A stretch of 64,000 bases of DNA from the NCBI RefSeq assembly GCF_002777965.1, contig NZ_NGVR01000017.1:186001-250000 (forward strand), written 5' to 3'. The notes under the pieces were generated by a model, which worked only from the letters and a program-made list of their open reading frames with translations, searched no databases and was not told the origin of the DNA. The position numbers and the translations under genes were made by a program. This document shows, in pieces, positions 27,434-36,400 of this stretch; positions within the stretch are counted from its first letter, which is position 1, and each line of letters begins with the position of its first letter. Source of the stretch: Proteus columbae. GTDB taxonomy: Bacteria > Pseudomonadota > Gammaproteobacteria > Enterobacterales > Enterobacteriaceae.

Positions 27434-28993
27434 TTAATGCTCTTGAGTTAATGCTTTCGCACCAAGATATAGCGTTTCACACCAAGAAATATAATCATGC
27501 CCACTGGCCATTTCGAGTGATTTAACAGAATAACCTTTTTGCTCTAAAACCTGTTTAAGGTGACGATTATTATTTAAAATCCCCCCTTTATCACCACGGC
27601 TTTCAAATAACCCAGCCTCTAAGAAAAACTGTAATGACTTTTTATCAGCTTGCTCAAATTGTCGAATAAGCCATTCAGGCTCTTCATTTTCAGGCGCCCA
27701 CCAATAAGAGCCAGACATACTTAGTACTTTACCAAAGCGATCAGGGCGATTAAACGCGACCCATGAAGACGCTAACCCGCCATAACTAGAGCCAGATACA
27801 ATCGTTTCTTCTCCTGATACGTGAATACCTTTCTCTTTTTCTAACCAAACAAAGAGTTCATCTGCTAAAAAGCGATAAAAATCAGGATTTGGTGGTAATT
27901 CAACACTACGGCGATCACTATCGATACTATCAACAAAAAGGATCATCATCGGCGCTAATTTCCCTTCTTCGATCTGTTTATCAAAAAACAGATCAATCCC
28001 ATATTGGCGACGATATGTTTGTCCATCGAATAACACTAAAATTCGAGGTACAGTCATTTTTCTTGCTGGCTGATAAAGTGCAATTTCACGATCATTATTT
28101 AAGATCTTACTGTGAAAACGAACAATCTCTGTCTTGCCTTTCATTGTTCTATCAAGAATATCGGGTAATTGGCATTCACGTTTACTGTCTAACGACAATA
28201 AAGAGAAGTGATTATAAATATCCTCAGATTGACTTGGAGAATTTTGGGAATTAAACGGATCGGCTTGTGCTGTGGTTAAAATCGCACGGCGTTGCTCAAA
28301 TGGCTCTGAATTTTCAATAACAGGTACATCAGGCGCTAATTTATATTGCATCAGTGTATTGTTAGGTACGATATAACTACGGTACCAAATATCACTATTG
28401 GCTAAATGTGTTAACGGATCATGATTACCATCAGGTGATCCCAATAAATAGACATTCTTTTTTGCACCTTGCCATAAGAAAGTCACTAACTTTTTATCCT
28501 TATCATAAGGCTCAATAAGGGGTGCACCTTCATGGCGTATTTTTTGCCAAAACGCCTGAATACTTTGTTGGTTTAATTGTTGAGTAAGTGTTTGTAAACG
28601 AGGGCTAATAGGTGCTATTCCCGCATCTTTATCTAGAGGCTGATAAGGCTGTGTTGTCAGTGTGAGTTGCCACGGTTTTTCCGCCTCGCCTTGTGCAATT
28701 AATTGATAACTCGCTGTTTCAGGTAATAAAAAGCGCACTTTTTGTTGCCCATCAGCAGGAACATCTTTTAATAAGCTACGAATATGTGTGCCATTTTGGG
28801 TTTCTAATCGCAGGTTTTGTATTCCTTTCACATTCAGTTCAGCATAACGCTCGCTCTCTAAATTCGAGGTAAAACACAAGGTGTTGCTGTTATCAAACTG
28901 ACCTGTTATTTCTTTGCCTTCTACTATGGTTAAGCAATTGGCAAAACTAGGAAAAGAAGCCATTAACGCACATATCATCAGAGGAATTCTCAC
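27434..28993 (-). CDS. Exported Fes/IroE-like siderophore esterase
   Basis: A GTG start at 28993 gives MRIPLMICALMASFPSFA, a clean signal peptide; a TTG start 36 bp upstream would add a polar extension. The 519-residue protein has an N-terminal beta domain (to about residue 280) as in enterochelin esterases, then an alpha/beta hydrolase domain with the nucleophile in GSSYGGL and the histidine in SGHDYISWCETL. Fes is cytosolic and IroE is periplasmic, so this is an exported, two-domain version. A Fur box overlaps its upstream region, consistent with siderophore processing under iron limitation; the siderophore is unknown. Confidence 0.82.
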   Translation of the reverse strand: MRIPLMICALMASFPSFANCLTIVEGKEITGQFDNSNTLCFTSNLESERYAELNVKGIQNLRLETQNGTHIRSLLKDVPADGQQKVRFLLPETASYQLIAQGEAEKPWQLTLTTQPYQPLDKDAGIAPISPRLQTLTQQLNQQSIQAFWQKIRHEGAPLIEPYDKDKKLVTFLWQGAKKNVYLLGSPDGNHDPLTHLANSDIWYRSYIVPNNTLMQYKLAPDVPVIENSEPFEQRRAILTTAQADPFNSQNSPSQSEDIYNHFSLLSLDSKRECQLPDILDRTMKGKTEIVRFHSKILNNDREIALYQPARKMTVPRILVLFDGQTYRRQYGIDLFFDKQIEEGKLAPMMILFVDSIDSDRRSVELPPNPDFYRFLADELFVWLEKEKGIHVSGEETIVSGSSYGGLASSWVAFNRPDRFGKVLSMSGSYWWAPENEEPEWLIRQFEQADKKSLQFFLEAGLFESRGDKGGILNNNRHLKQVLEQKGYSVKSLEMASGHDYISWCETLYLGAKALTQEH

Positions 28994-29030
28994 TTTATTA
29001 TTCTCGTTATAAACTATTGTAGGAGACAAT

Positions 29031-29049
29031 AGTAATGATAATTGTTATC
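29031..29049. promoter_or_regulatory. Fur box upstream of the esterase
   Basis: AGTAATGATAATTGTTATC matches the Fur consensus at 15 of 19 positions and lies 38 bp upstream of the GTG start. Confidence 0.7.
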
Positions 29050-29106
29050 AATTCAATAAATATACTAATTTGTTTATAAAAAATAGTTTAATTAAACAAT
29101 GTGAAC

Positions 29107-29139
29107 AATGCATTTGCATTACACAATGCAAGTGCATTA
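29107..29139. promoter_or_regulatory. Twin palindromic operator of prlF-yhaV
   Basis: AATGCA-TT-TGCATTA (29107-29121) and AATGCA-AG-TGCATTA (29125-29139) are two near-identical palindromes 18 bp apart, upstream of prlF. Such arrays fit autorepression by the AbrB-like antitoxin or its toxin complex. Confidence 0.75.
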
Positions 29140-29215
29140 CAATACTCTGACTTGCAAATCCCTGATGGTTTAAAAAACCTAACCCGATCATGGGATAAAG
29201 TTAAGGAGAAACAAT

Positions 29216-29548
29216 ATGAACCTAAATATTGAGGATGTGTCTCTACGCGCTGAGTCTCGACTCACTGAACGTAGTCAAACAACAATTCCTGCAGCCATTC
29301 GAGATGCCTTGCACCTAAAGCCTGGTGAATTAATCGAATATTCTCTATTACCTGGGGGTAAAGTCATTATATCTCGACAAGAAAAGGAACAAGATGATCC
29401 CGTTATATCTGAATTTCTCTCTTTCCTTGAAAAAGATATGAAGATAAACCCACAGCATATCAGATCAGTGCCAGCAACGTTATGGACTGAGGTGGAAGAG
29501 CTTACTAATGGTGTTGAAGTTGACTTAGACGCACCACTTACTGACTAA
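29216..29548 (+). CDS. prlF: PrlF-type AbrB-fold antitoxin
   Basis: The 110-residue protein has an N-terminal AbrB/MazE-type DNA-binding fold: LTERSQTTIPAAIRDALHLKPGELIEYSLLPGGKVIIS. The C-terminal tail contacts the toxin in this family. It precedes the YhaV-type toxin by 10 bp, and its start is preceded by TAAGGAGAAAC. PrlF neutralises YhaV and represses the operon; the twin palindromes upstream are the likely targets. E. coli prlF-yhaV is elsewhere on the chromosome, so this copy sits at an accessory position. Confidence 0.92.
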   Translation: MNLNIEDVSLRAESRLTERSQTTIPAAIRDALHLKPGELIEYSLLPGGKVIISRQEKEQDDPVISEFLSFLEKDMKINPQHIRSVPATLWTEVEELTNGVEVDLDAPLTD

Positions 29549-29558
29549 CAGAGGTGGA

Positions 29559-30053
29559 ATGAATACTTTAGAAATTAACGGCTGGAAAATCTTTTTTCAC
29601 CAATGCTTTTTAGACCAGATTATTGAATTGGTTGAAAACGTCAAAAAATTAAAAGCATCAGATCCAAGTGGATATAAAAAGAAAAGCGCAACTAAACTAC
29701 TTACAGCAATCCGAAAAATAATAGAAGAGCGTATAGCCAGAAACCCTCTCGATCCTATATTTCACCAAGGAAATACATTAGGGTCTAATAATAAACATTG
29801 GTTTAGAGCTAAGTTCTTACAACAGTTTCGTTTATTTTTTCGATGTAGTGAGGAGCATAAGGTCATTGTTATTGGTTGGGTTAATGATTTCAATACATTG
29901 CGGGTTTATGATTCGAAAAGTGATGCGTATAAAGTATTTTCATCAAAATTAAAAGCAGGAAAACCACCAAATGATTGGCAAACATTGCTAAAAGAAGCGT
30001 CTGCCACAACAGGAGCAGAAATGTTTTCAATTCAAGATTTATTCAATCACTAG
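29559..30053 (+). CDS. yhaV: YhaV-type ribonuclease toxin
   Basis: YhaV is a translation-dependent mRNA ribonuclease of the RelE superfamily. The 164-residue protein matches the E. coli family pattern: EINGWKIFFHQCFLDQI, YKKKSATKLLTAIRKIIEERI, HWFRAKFLQQFRLFFRC with the basic residues used in RNA cleavage, and VIVIGWVNDFNTLRVYDSKSDAYKVF. It is the second gene of a type II toxin-antitoxin operon and appears intact. Confidence 0.93.
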   Translation: MNTLEINGWKIFFHQCFLDQIIELVENVKKLKASDPSGYKKKSATKLLTAIRKIIEERIARNPLDPIFHQGNTLGSNNKHWFRAKFLQQFRLFFRCSEEHKVIVIGWVNDFNTLRVYDSKSDAYKVFSSKLKAGKPPNDWQTLLKEASATTGAEMFSIQDLFNH

Positions 30054-30083
30054 TGAGTGTTATCAAAATTACTTTTATCATTT

Positions 30084-30126
30084 AAAAAGAGCCCAATTTT
30101 ATAGCATCACTTCATATTTGGGCTCT
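30084..30126. terminator. Bidirectional terminator between yhaV and the TPR/DUF218 gene
   Basis: AGAGCCCAA and TTGGGCTCT pair over 21 nt. The T-run is better on the minus strand. Confidence 0.7.
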
Positions 30127-30150
30127 TCCATTATTAAATACTTATCTAAA

Positions 30151-31290
30151 TCAACGCTCTTCTAATGGATAGCTGCGGAAACTCCATAATCCCAACGCTT
30201 TTAAACCGTCACGATAAATACCTTGTATATCTGATTTACTGGCTTTTTGTAATTCTGCCAATGGCTTATCAGGGGCAACAACCGTTAAGTAAGTAATATC
30301 ACTTGGACCACTTTGCCAACTAGCAAGAGTAAAAATTGCGTCGGCACGACGAACATGGCTACCAGAGCTAATAATAACCGCTGTTTTAATACGATGTTTG
30401 GTTAAAGCATAACGGCTAAATAACGCATTTTCGACGGTTGTCCGCGCATAGTTCTCTTGGAAAATACGTTCTGGTGCAATCCCATTTTTCACCAGCCAAT
30501 CTGCCATTAACTTACCTTCCGTTTGATGAGCTTTAGGTACGCCCCCTGTCACAACAATCATTGCTTCAGGCAATTGCTTAGCGACTTCTAAGGTTTTATT
30601 TAGACGTTCAATTAAGATTTTGTTCATTGTGCCATCTGGATTTAACGCATAACCCAATGTCACAATCGCGTTATTATCTTTGGTTTTCTTCAGTTTCGCT
30701 AAATCAGCAGGGGTTAGTTTATCGCTTAACGGCATTTTACTAACGCGATCAATTTGAGCAAAGAAACGGCTAATCTCTTCAGCTTTAGCTGGATTCAATG
30801 ATTTTAATTTATTGAAATAGGCTTCGCTTTCTTTGTCTTTACCTTCAAAACGAGTCCATGAAGTGACGTAAATTAGCGCATCAATATCATCAGGAGCCGC
30901 TTCTAAAATCTGTTTATAAATCGTAATTGCGCGAGGAACATCATTGTTATAGATATAAGCGCTAGCAGTACTAAATAATAAATCGAGGCGATAAGGTTCT
31001 AATTTATAAGCTTGTTGCAGTTTTTGCGCCACAATTTCCATATTTGATGGCAGTTTACCCGTAAAGCCAGCATCAGAGACTCGTGCTGGTGACTTAAAGG
31101 CATCTAATGCATCTTGGATCAAACTATCAACCGTTTGGCGCTGAGAGACATACTGTTGATAGCTATTATCTGGTTGATGAACTTTTTGATAAGCCAATGC
31201 ATTTGATGAGACGGTAAAACCTAAAGCAGCAATCGCTAACGAAATGACTGTTTTCTTGATATGAAGTGAAACACGAGAAGGTTGCGCCAT
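30151..31290 (-). CDS. Exported TPR and DUF218 (YdcF/ElyC/SanA-like) protein
   Basis: The 379-residue protein has a signal peptide ending near SSNALA (residue 33). A helical region of TPR-like repeats follows (YRLDLLFSTASAYIYNNDVPRAITIYKQILEAAPDD, residues 95-150). The C-terminal half is a DUF218 domain with AIVTLGYALNPDGTMNKIL, VVTGGVPKAHQTEGKLMADWL, NYARTTVENALFS and SSGSHVRRADAIF. DUF218 proteins such as SanA and ElyC affect envelope integrity, but no enzyme activity is settled. A fully exported, TPR-fused form is less usual. It forms a single-gene unit. Confidence 0.75.
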   Translation of the reverse strand: MAQPSRVSLHIKKTVISLAIAALGFTVSSNALAYQKVHQPDNSYQQYVSQRQTVDSLIQDALDAFKSPARVSDAGFTGKLPSNMEIVAQKLQQAYKLEPYRLDLLFSTASAYIYNNDVPRAITIYKQILEAAPDDIDALIYVTSWTRFEGKDKESEAYFNKLKSLNPAKAEEISRFFAQIDRVSKMPLSDKLTPADLAKLKKTKDNNAIVTLGYALNPDGTMNKILIERLNKTLEVAKQLPEAMIVVTGGVPKAHQTEGKLMADWLVKNGIAPERIFQENYARTTVENALFSRYALTKHRIKTAVIISSGSHVRRADAIFTLASWQSGPSDITYLTVVAPDKPLAELQKASKSDIQGIYRDGLKALGLWSFRSYPLEER

Positions 31291-31674
31291 TATCTTGTCC
31301 TTTTACGAAAAATAGTCTGCTTCTTCACCTGAGCGAATGAAGATAGAGAGTGTGACTCCCCACACCTAATGGCAAAAGAAATACACACTGATAAATCTAT
31401 ACCTGCTATCTATAATAGAGATCCCCACATTAATTTTCAGTAATCTTTTTCACCTTATTGGAAAAAATAGCATTATTACGTAGATAGCTTATTTGACAGA
31501 TTTTTTTATGTACATTTCTCTTTTGGTTAGGAATTTAATTCTGATGGGATATTTTAATAAAGAAGAATAAATAGAATTTATTTACTCTTTGGTGGAAGGC
31601 GAGGGATTTGAAGAGCCATTAAGATGACCTTTAAAGATTAAAAACGCCAAAAAATGGCGTTTTTAATCTTTATA
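31291..31674. other. Gene-free region upstream of the TPR/DUF218 gene
   Basis: These 384 bp hold the nadR terminator (31632-31672) and the promoter region of the TPR/DUF218 gene. No ORF or other repeat was seen. Confidence 0.5.
31632..31672. terminator. nadR terminator
   Basis: An 18-bp perfect stem (TAAAGATTAAAAACGCCA and its complement) over AAAAA includes T-rich and A-rich ends. It begins 3 bp after the nadR stop. Confidence 0.85.
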
Positions 31675-32919
31675 TTATTCAATATGCTTTGATTGCATCA
31701 TCAATAATTCTCTGACCAATTCAACACAACTTAAAAAGCGTTCGTCATAATCAGGGGAATTAACTTTAATATATTCAATATTGTTTTTATCGAGCATTTC
31801 CATCAATAAGGTTTGGAAGCGGCGTCTCTCTTTATCACTGCCTAAACTACGCAAGCCATCAGCTACCCATGGCGTGTTATTTTCTAGCAAGATAACTAAA
31901 TCAAAACGATATTCATCAATTAGCGCTTGAACAAAGGGATGTTCTTTACCTTCATAACGTAAACAAAATGCCTGCGTTGTGACAAAATCCGTATCAACAA
32001 AAGCAACTTTATTGGCATATTTAACAGCAAAATCAATATATTGAGCATGTCCCAATGCAATTTTATCGTAGTCGGAGTATTGTAACGCCATTTCATCGCC
32101 ACCAAGGTGAGAAAAGACATAATCACGACCATACTCCCATGCACTCGTGGTATTGAAAATATTGGCAAGCTTATTGACTAACGTAGATTTACCGCTGGAT
32201 TCGCCACCTAAAATCGCCACTGTACGCACAAAGAAGGGTTTTACTTCTGTTGGAATATATTCCCAATATTTAAACGGTGCTTGGCGAATTTGGCTGCCAC
32301 TGATATTCATAAATGAGCGTTCTGGATCAATTAATACCGTTTCAATACCTAAAAATGCGTTGTATTGATCAGCATCATCACGCTCACTTGTGTAGATAAA
32401 ATCAGGTGATATCTGCTTTTCACGCAGAAAGGCTTTTATACCCTCACTCCACATTTCCCAGCCATGAGGCTGTGGCTCGATACCGTGCTCGTCAAACTCA
32501 TGAATACGGATATTCTTTTGATATTTAAAGGTTTGTAATAACCAGCGTAATCTGTCACTGACAGTCGGTTGTTGAGACATTGCGCTATTGAGAAATAGAT
32601 TTTTATCACGAGGTTCGTCATGACATAAAATGACATGTAATTCATCTACTTGACTACAAGCACGTTGAATTAAATAAATATGGCCTGTATGAAGAGGATA
32701 AAACTTACCAAAGATCACACCGATAGTTTTCTTTTTCACTGGGTATTCTAACCCTAAAAATTGGTGTAATGCCGACATTTTTTGAGCGCTGGGACTCTTG
32801 ATTTTATTATTAATCAATTGGCTAAGATAGCCTTTCGTCATATCACTTTCATCAGCAACTTGTTGTAAAGTATATCCATTTTTTCTGATAGCCTGTTTGA
32901 TATAATCAAAAGAGCCCAT
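31675..32919 (-). CDS. nadR: NadR: NMN adenylyltransferase, ribosylnicotinamide kinase and nad repressor
   Basis: The 414-residue protein has three parts. An N-terminal helix-turn-helix (YTLQQVADESDMTKGYLSQLINN, residues 16-38) represses NAD biosynthesis genes. The nucleotidyltransferase domain begins with VIFGKFYPLHTGHIYLIQRA near residue 70 and has the ISGSQIR motif. The C-terminal kinase domain has the P-loop GGESSGKSTLVNK near residue 235. It lies 11 bp downstream of radA, as in E. coli. Confidence 0.96.
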   Translation of the reverse strand: MGSFDYIKQAIRKNGYTLQQVADESDMTKGYLSQLINNKIKSPSAQKMSALHQFLGLEYPVKKKTIGVIFGKFYPLHTGHIYLIQRACSQVDELHVILCHDEPRDKNLFLNSAMSQQPTVSDRLRWLLQTFKYQKNIRIHEFDEHGIEPQPHGWEMWSEGIKAFLREKQISPDFIYTSERDDADQYNAFLGIETVLIDPERSFMNISGSQIRQAPFKYWEYIPTEVKPFFVRTVAILGGESSGKSTLVNKLANIFNTTSAWEYGRDYVFSHLGGDEMALQYSDYDKIALGHAQYIDFAVKYANKVAFVDTDFVTTQAFCLRYEGKEHPFVQALIDEYRFDLVILLENNTPWVADGLRSLGSDKERRRFQTLLMEMLDKNNIEYIKVNSPDYDERFLSCVELVRELLMMQSKHIE

Positions 32920-32930
32920 ACTTTTCTCCT

Positions 32931-34322
32931 TTAGAAGTCTTCCAAATCATCAAGGACAGATAACGCATCTGACAGCTTCTTCACGCCATACACTTTCATA
33001 TCAGGGGGATTTTTTTTCGGCATATTTGCACTAGGTACAATTGCTCGTTTAAATCCATGTTTTGCTGCTTCTGCAATACGCTCTTGTCCACTAGGTACAG
33101 GTCTAATTTCTCCCGCAAGTCCCACTTCACCAAATATCACTAAATCACGCGGTAAAGGACGATTACGAAAACTGGAGACTAATGATAATAACAAGGCTAA
33201 ATCTGCACTGGTTTCTGTGACTTTTACTCCGCCCACCACATTGACAAAAACGTCTTGATCAGACATTTGTAAGCCACCATGGCGATGTAAAACAGCAAGT
33301 AGAATAGCAAGACGATTTTGCTCTAATCCCACCGCAACACGGCGAGGATTAGACAACATTGAGTGGTCAACTAACGCTTGAATTTCCACCAGCAAAGGTC
33401 TTGTACCTTCCCACACCACCATAACCGAACTACCTGATGTAATTTCATCTCCTCGACTTAAAAAGATAGCTGAAGGATTACTTACTTCTCGTAATCCTTG
33501 TTCTGTCATTGCAAAGACGCCTAATTCATTAACGGCACCAAAACGGTTTTTATGACTACGTAAGGTACGAAAACGAGAGTCTGTTTCACCATCCAGCATA
33601 ACAGAGCAGTCAATGCAGTGTTCCAGAACTTTAGGCCCTGCCAATGTGCCATCTTTTGTTACATGACCAACCATGATAATGGCAACATCATTGGTTTTAG
33701 CAAAACGAGTTAGATAAGCTGCTGTTTCACGCACTTGAGCAACACTGCCCGGTGAAGATTGAATATCTGCCATATGCATCACTTGAATAGAGTCAATCAC
33801 CATTAATTTAGGCTGTTCTTGTGAGGCAATTAAACAAATCTGTTCAATACTCGTTTCTGACAACATATTCAGCTCTGCTGTCGGTAAACCTAATCGATGA
33901 GCACGCATAGCGACTTGTTGTAGCGACTCTTCACCCGTAACATATAGCGTTTTCATGTCTGTTGCCAAACGGCACATGGTTTGTAGCAATAAGGTACTTT
34001 TACCTGCTCCGGGACTTCCCCCGATTAAAATGGCACTTCCGGGTACAACACCGCCACCTAATACACGGTCAAACTCTTTAAACCCTGTTGAGAATCGGGG
34101 TAATGCTTCAAGGCTAATTTCCGATAACTTTTGAACCCGGCTAACACCTTTTGCATCACCCGCAAATCCACTAAAACGATCGTTGCGGGAAGAAGAGGCT
34201 GCGGCAAGGCGCACTTCTGTAATTGTATTCCACGCATGACAAGCAGAACATTGCCCTTGCCAACGAGGATAATCTGCACCACATTCATTACATACAAAGG
34301 CTCTTTTTGCTGCTTTTGCCAC
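32931..34322 (-). CDS. radA: DNA repair protein RadA
   Basis: RadA is a RecA-like ATPase that promotes branch migration of recombination intermediates. The 463-residue protein begins at a GTG after GGGAGAG. It has a C4 zinc finger (CNECG-N-CSAC, residues 10-30), Walker A GGSPGAGKSTLLLQ near residue 100, the RadA-specific KNRFG motif near residue 257 and a Lon-type C-terminal domain (VNVVGGVKVTETSADLALLLSL). It lies between serB and nadR on one strand, a conserved order. Confidence 0.96.
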   Translation of the reverse strand: MAKAAKRAFVCNECGADYPRWQGQCSACHAWNTITEVRLAAASSSRNDRFSGFAGDAKGVSRVQKLSEISLEALPRFSTGFKEFDRVLGGGVVPGSAILIGGSPGAGKSTLLLQTMCRLATDMKTLYVTGEESLQQVAMRAHRLGLPTAELNMLSETSIEQICLIASQEQPKLMVIDSIQVMHMADIQSSPGSVAQVRETAAYLTRFAKTNDVAIIMVGHVTKDGTLAGPKVLEHCIDCSVMLDGETDSRFRTLRSHKNRFGAVNELGVFAMTEQGLREVSNPSAIFLSRGDEITSGSSVMVVWEGTRPLLVEIQALVDHSMLSNPRRVAVGLEQNRLAILLAVLHRHGGLQMSDQDVFVNVVGGVKVTETSADLALLLSLVSSFRNRPLPRDLVIFGEVGLAGEIRPVPSGQERIAEAAKHGFKRAIVPSANMPKKNPPDMKVYGVKKLSDALSVLDDLEDF

Positions 34323-34360
34323 ACTTCTCTCCCAACAATAACGATTTCAGAAAAACGCGC

Positions 34361-35338
34361 TTAACGTTCTTCGTGTTTTAAACCACCACTTAAAATGCAC
34401 AATACACCCATTAGATCGGCGTGACGAATAGCGACTTTCGCCTGAGCATACACTTTAGGCTTTGCATGATAAGCAATTCCAAGCCCTGCTTTTCTCAACA
34501 TTTTAAGATCGTTTGCACCATCACCAATGGCAATGGTTTGATCCATTGGGATCTCTAAATCTTTCGCTAAACGCGCTAACACTTGCGCCTTGTATTTTGC
34601 ATCAACAATGGTGCCTTTGACTTTACCTGTCAATTTGCCATCTTTAATTTCAAGATGATTAGCAACGGCAGCCACTAAGCGTAATTTTTGTTTTAAATTA
34701 TCTGCAAAATAAGTAAAGCCACCAGAGGCAATCGCAATATGCCAATCCATTGCTTGAAGCTTGCGCACTAAACTGGTTAATCCGGGCATTAGCGGTAAAT
34801 CATCCATCACTTTTTGCAAAATAGAAGCGTCAGCCCCTTTAAGTTCCGCAACGCGCAATTTTAGACTTTCACTAAAATCCATTTCCCCTTGCATGGCTCG
34901 TTCTGTTATCTCCGCAACTTTATCGCCTACACCAGCAAGTTTGGCTATTTCATCAATACATTCAATTTGAATCGCGGTTGAGTCCATATCCATGACCAAA
35001 AGTCCCGGAGAACGTAAGCGAGGAATTTCACCTAAAGGAACGACATCTAAGCCACATTCATCGGATAAACGGCGAATTCGACGAGTTAAGCTGCCTGCAA
35101 TACGCACCACTTGATAATCATCAATACGCCATGAAGAAACCACCACGATTGCCACACCTAATTTATGTTGGAACTCACTTATTCTTTTCTTATCAAGTTC
35201 ACGTCCATAAAGTAACCATCCACTATCGCCAGCACGATAATCTAGTGGCATCACCTCTTCACCACTGAGTGATAACGGCAGACCTGGCCATTTACGGATT
35301 TCATCCGGTAAATAGCAATAGGTCAGACTATTTGACAT
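34361..35338 (-). CDS. serB: Phosphoserine phosphatase SerB
   Basis: SerB performs the last step of serine synthesis, removing phosphate from phosphoserine. The 325-residue protein follows AGGAGAA. HAD motifs are VMDMDSTAIQIECIDE near residue 115 (nucleophile Asp), the IASGGFTYF motif II, and IAIGDGANDLKML motif III. It lies upstream of radA and nadR and is divergent from smp. Confidence 0.96.
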   Translation of the reverse strand: MSNSLTYCYLPDEIRKWPGLPLSLSGEEVMPLDYRAGDSGWLLYGRELDKKRISEFQHKLGVAIVVVSSWRIDDYQVVRIAGSLTRRIRRLSDECGLDVVPLGEIPRLRSPGLLVMDMDSTAIQIECIDEIAKLAGVGDKVAEITERAMQGEMDFSESLKLRVAELKGADASILQKVMDDLPLMPGLTSLVRKLQAMDWHIAIASGGFTYFADNLKQKLRLVAAVANHLEIKDGKLTGKVKGTIVDAKYKAQVLARLAKDLEIPMDQTIAIGDGANDLKMLRKAGLGIAYHAKPKVYAQAKVAIRHADLMGVLCILSGGLKHEER

Positions 35339-35447
35339 ACTTATTCTCCTGTTTTCCCCTGTCTGAACAAAATAATCGTTATTCAGCCTATTCTATCTCT
35401 GGCTCATCTGGCAACATGCACATACTTGCTTACGCAAAAGGATGAAC

Positions 35448-36176
35448 ATGCTTAAAGACAAACTAAAATTCAAACTACAAAAAACGGCGATTATACTGAT
35501 TTGTATCGCACTATTGGCATTTCTTATGCAAGGCGCGTCTTATTTTAGTCGTGCCAATCAGCACGCCCGTATTACTCAGTTTGAAGAGCTTGCAAAAACG
35601 CTGGCAGAACAAGTTGCGTTCTCTTTATCCACTTATATAGATGACAGTAGCAAAGATAACGTAAATCCTCTCATTATGGCTAATTTAAATCATCTGACCC
35701 ATGATAGTCGGGTACTTGATGCCAGTCTTTATTTAGAAGATGGTACACAAATAGCGCATAGCGGTGAAAATGTCACTGTTAAAGAGAGATTAGCTTTAGA
35801 AGGGCAAAAGAGTGGCGGTTCTTTTAATCACCAACTTGTTGTGCCTGTGCCGGGTAAAGATAAACCCAAAGGCTTTTTAAGACTCACGTTGGATACTCAT
35901 CAACTTGTTACTGAATCAAGCCAAGTCGATAACACGACAAATTTATTGCGAGTCATGTTATTAGTTGCACTAGCGATTGGCTTTTTGCTTTCTCATAACC
36001 TTCTTCAGTTAACTCCCGTTCATTGGCAACAGTCTCCTTATTTATTAACTGCCAATTTACCGCCTCGTACTGAAAAAGAAGATGCTGAAGAAAATGAGAA
36101 TAATGAAGAAAATGAATCCAAAGAGAGTGTTAAAGAGGAAAATAACAACACTGACAATAAAATAGATAAAACATAA
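35448..36176 (+). CDS. smp: Smp (YtjB) membrane protein
   Basis: The ATG at 35448 is chosen because AAAGGA sits at ideal spacing and overlaps the in-frame ATG 6 bp earlier. The 242-residue protein aligns with E. coli Smp: KLKFKLQKTAIILICIALLAFLMQGASYFSR as the first membrane span, a periplasmic region with LRLTLDTHQLVTESSQVDNTTN, and a second span before HWQQSPYLLT. The function is unknown. Here the C-terminus adds about 40 acidic, Glu/Asn-rich residues beyond the E. coli end. It is divergent from serB as in E. coli. Confidence 0.9.
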   Translation: MLKDKLKFKLQKTAIILICIALLAFLMQGASYFSRANQHARITQFEELAKTLAEQVAFSLSTYIDDSSKDNVNPLIMANLNHLTHDSRVLDASLYLEDGTQIAHSGENVTVKERLALEGQKSGGSFNHQLVVPVPGKDKPKGFLRLTLDTHQLVTESSQVDNTTNLLRVMLLVALAIGFLLSHNLLQLTPVHWQQSPYLLTANLPPRTEKEDAEENENNEENESKESVKEENNNTDNKIDKT

Positions 36177-36201
36177 GTTCTTATTTTTTAACAAGCGAAT
36201 T

Positions 36202-36239
36202 AGTGAGTTTAGTGAAACATTAACTAAGCTCACTTTTTA
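36202..36239 (+). terminator. smp terminator
   Basis: AGTGAGTTTAGT and ACTAAGCTCACT pair with one mismatch and are followed by TTTTT. Confidence 0.7.
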
Positions 36240-36324
36240 CATTTTCTTATTTAGATATATCTAATTTATGCGTATTTTTGTGCTATTTCCTTAATCTTTA
36301 AAGGGGTTTTGTTTAAAGTCACGG

Positions 36325-36338
36325 TAAATTCTAATCAA
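36325..36338. promoter_or_regulatory. Weak FNR-like site upstream of yjjI
   Basis: TAAAT-TCTA-ATCAA matches the FNR pattern TTGAT-N4-ATCAA at 8 of 10 positions. It would make sense for an oxygen-sensitive glycyl radical enzyme, but the left half is poor. Confidence 0.3.
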
Positions 36339-36400
36339 GTCATTAACCTAAAAAGATAAGTTTTAAATCTTTTTCTGGCTCTTTGAGTACTGAGGTGGTT

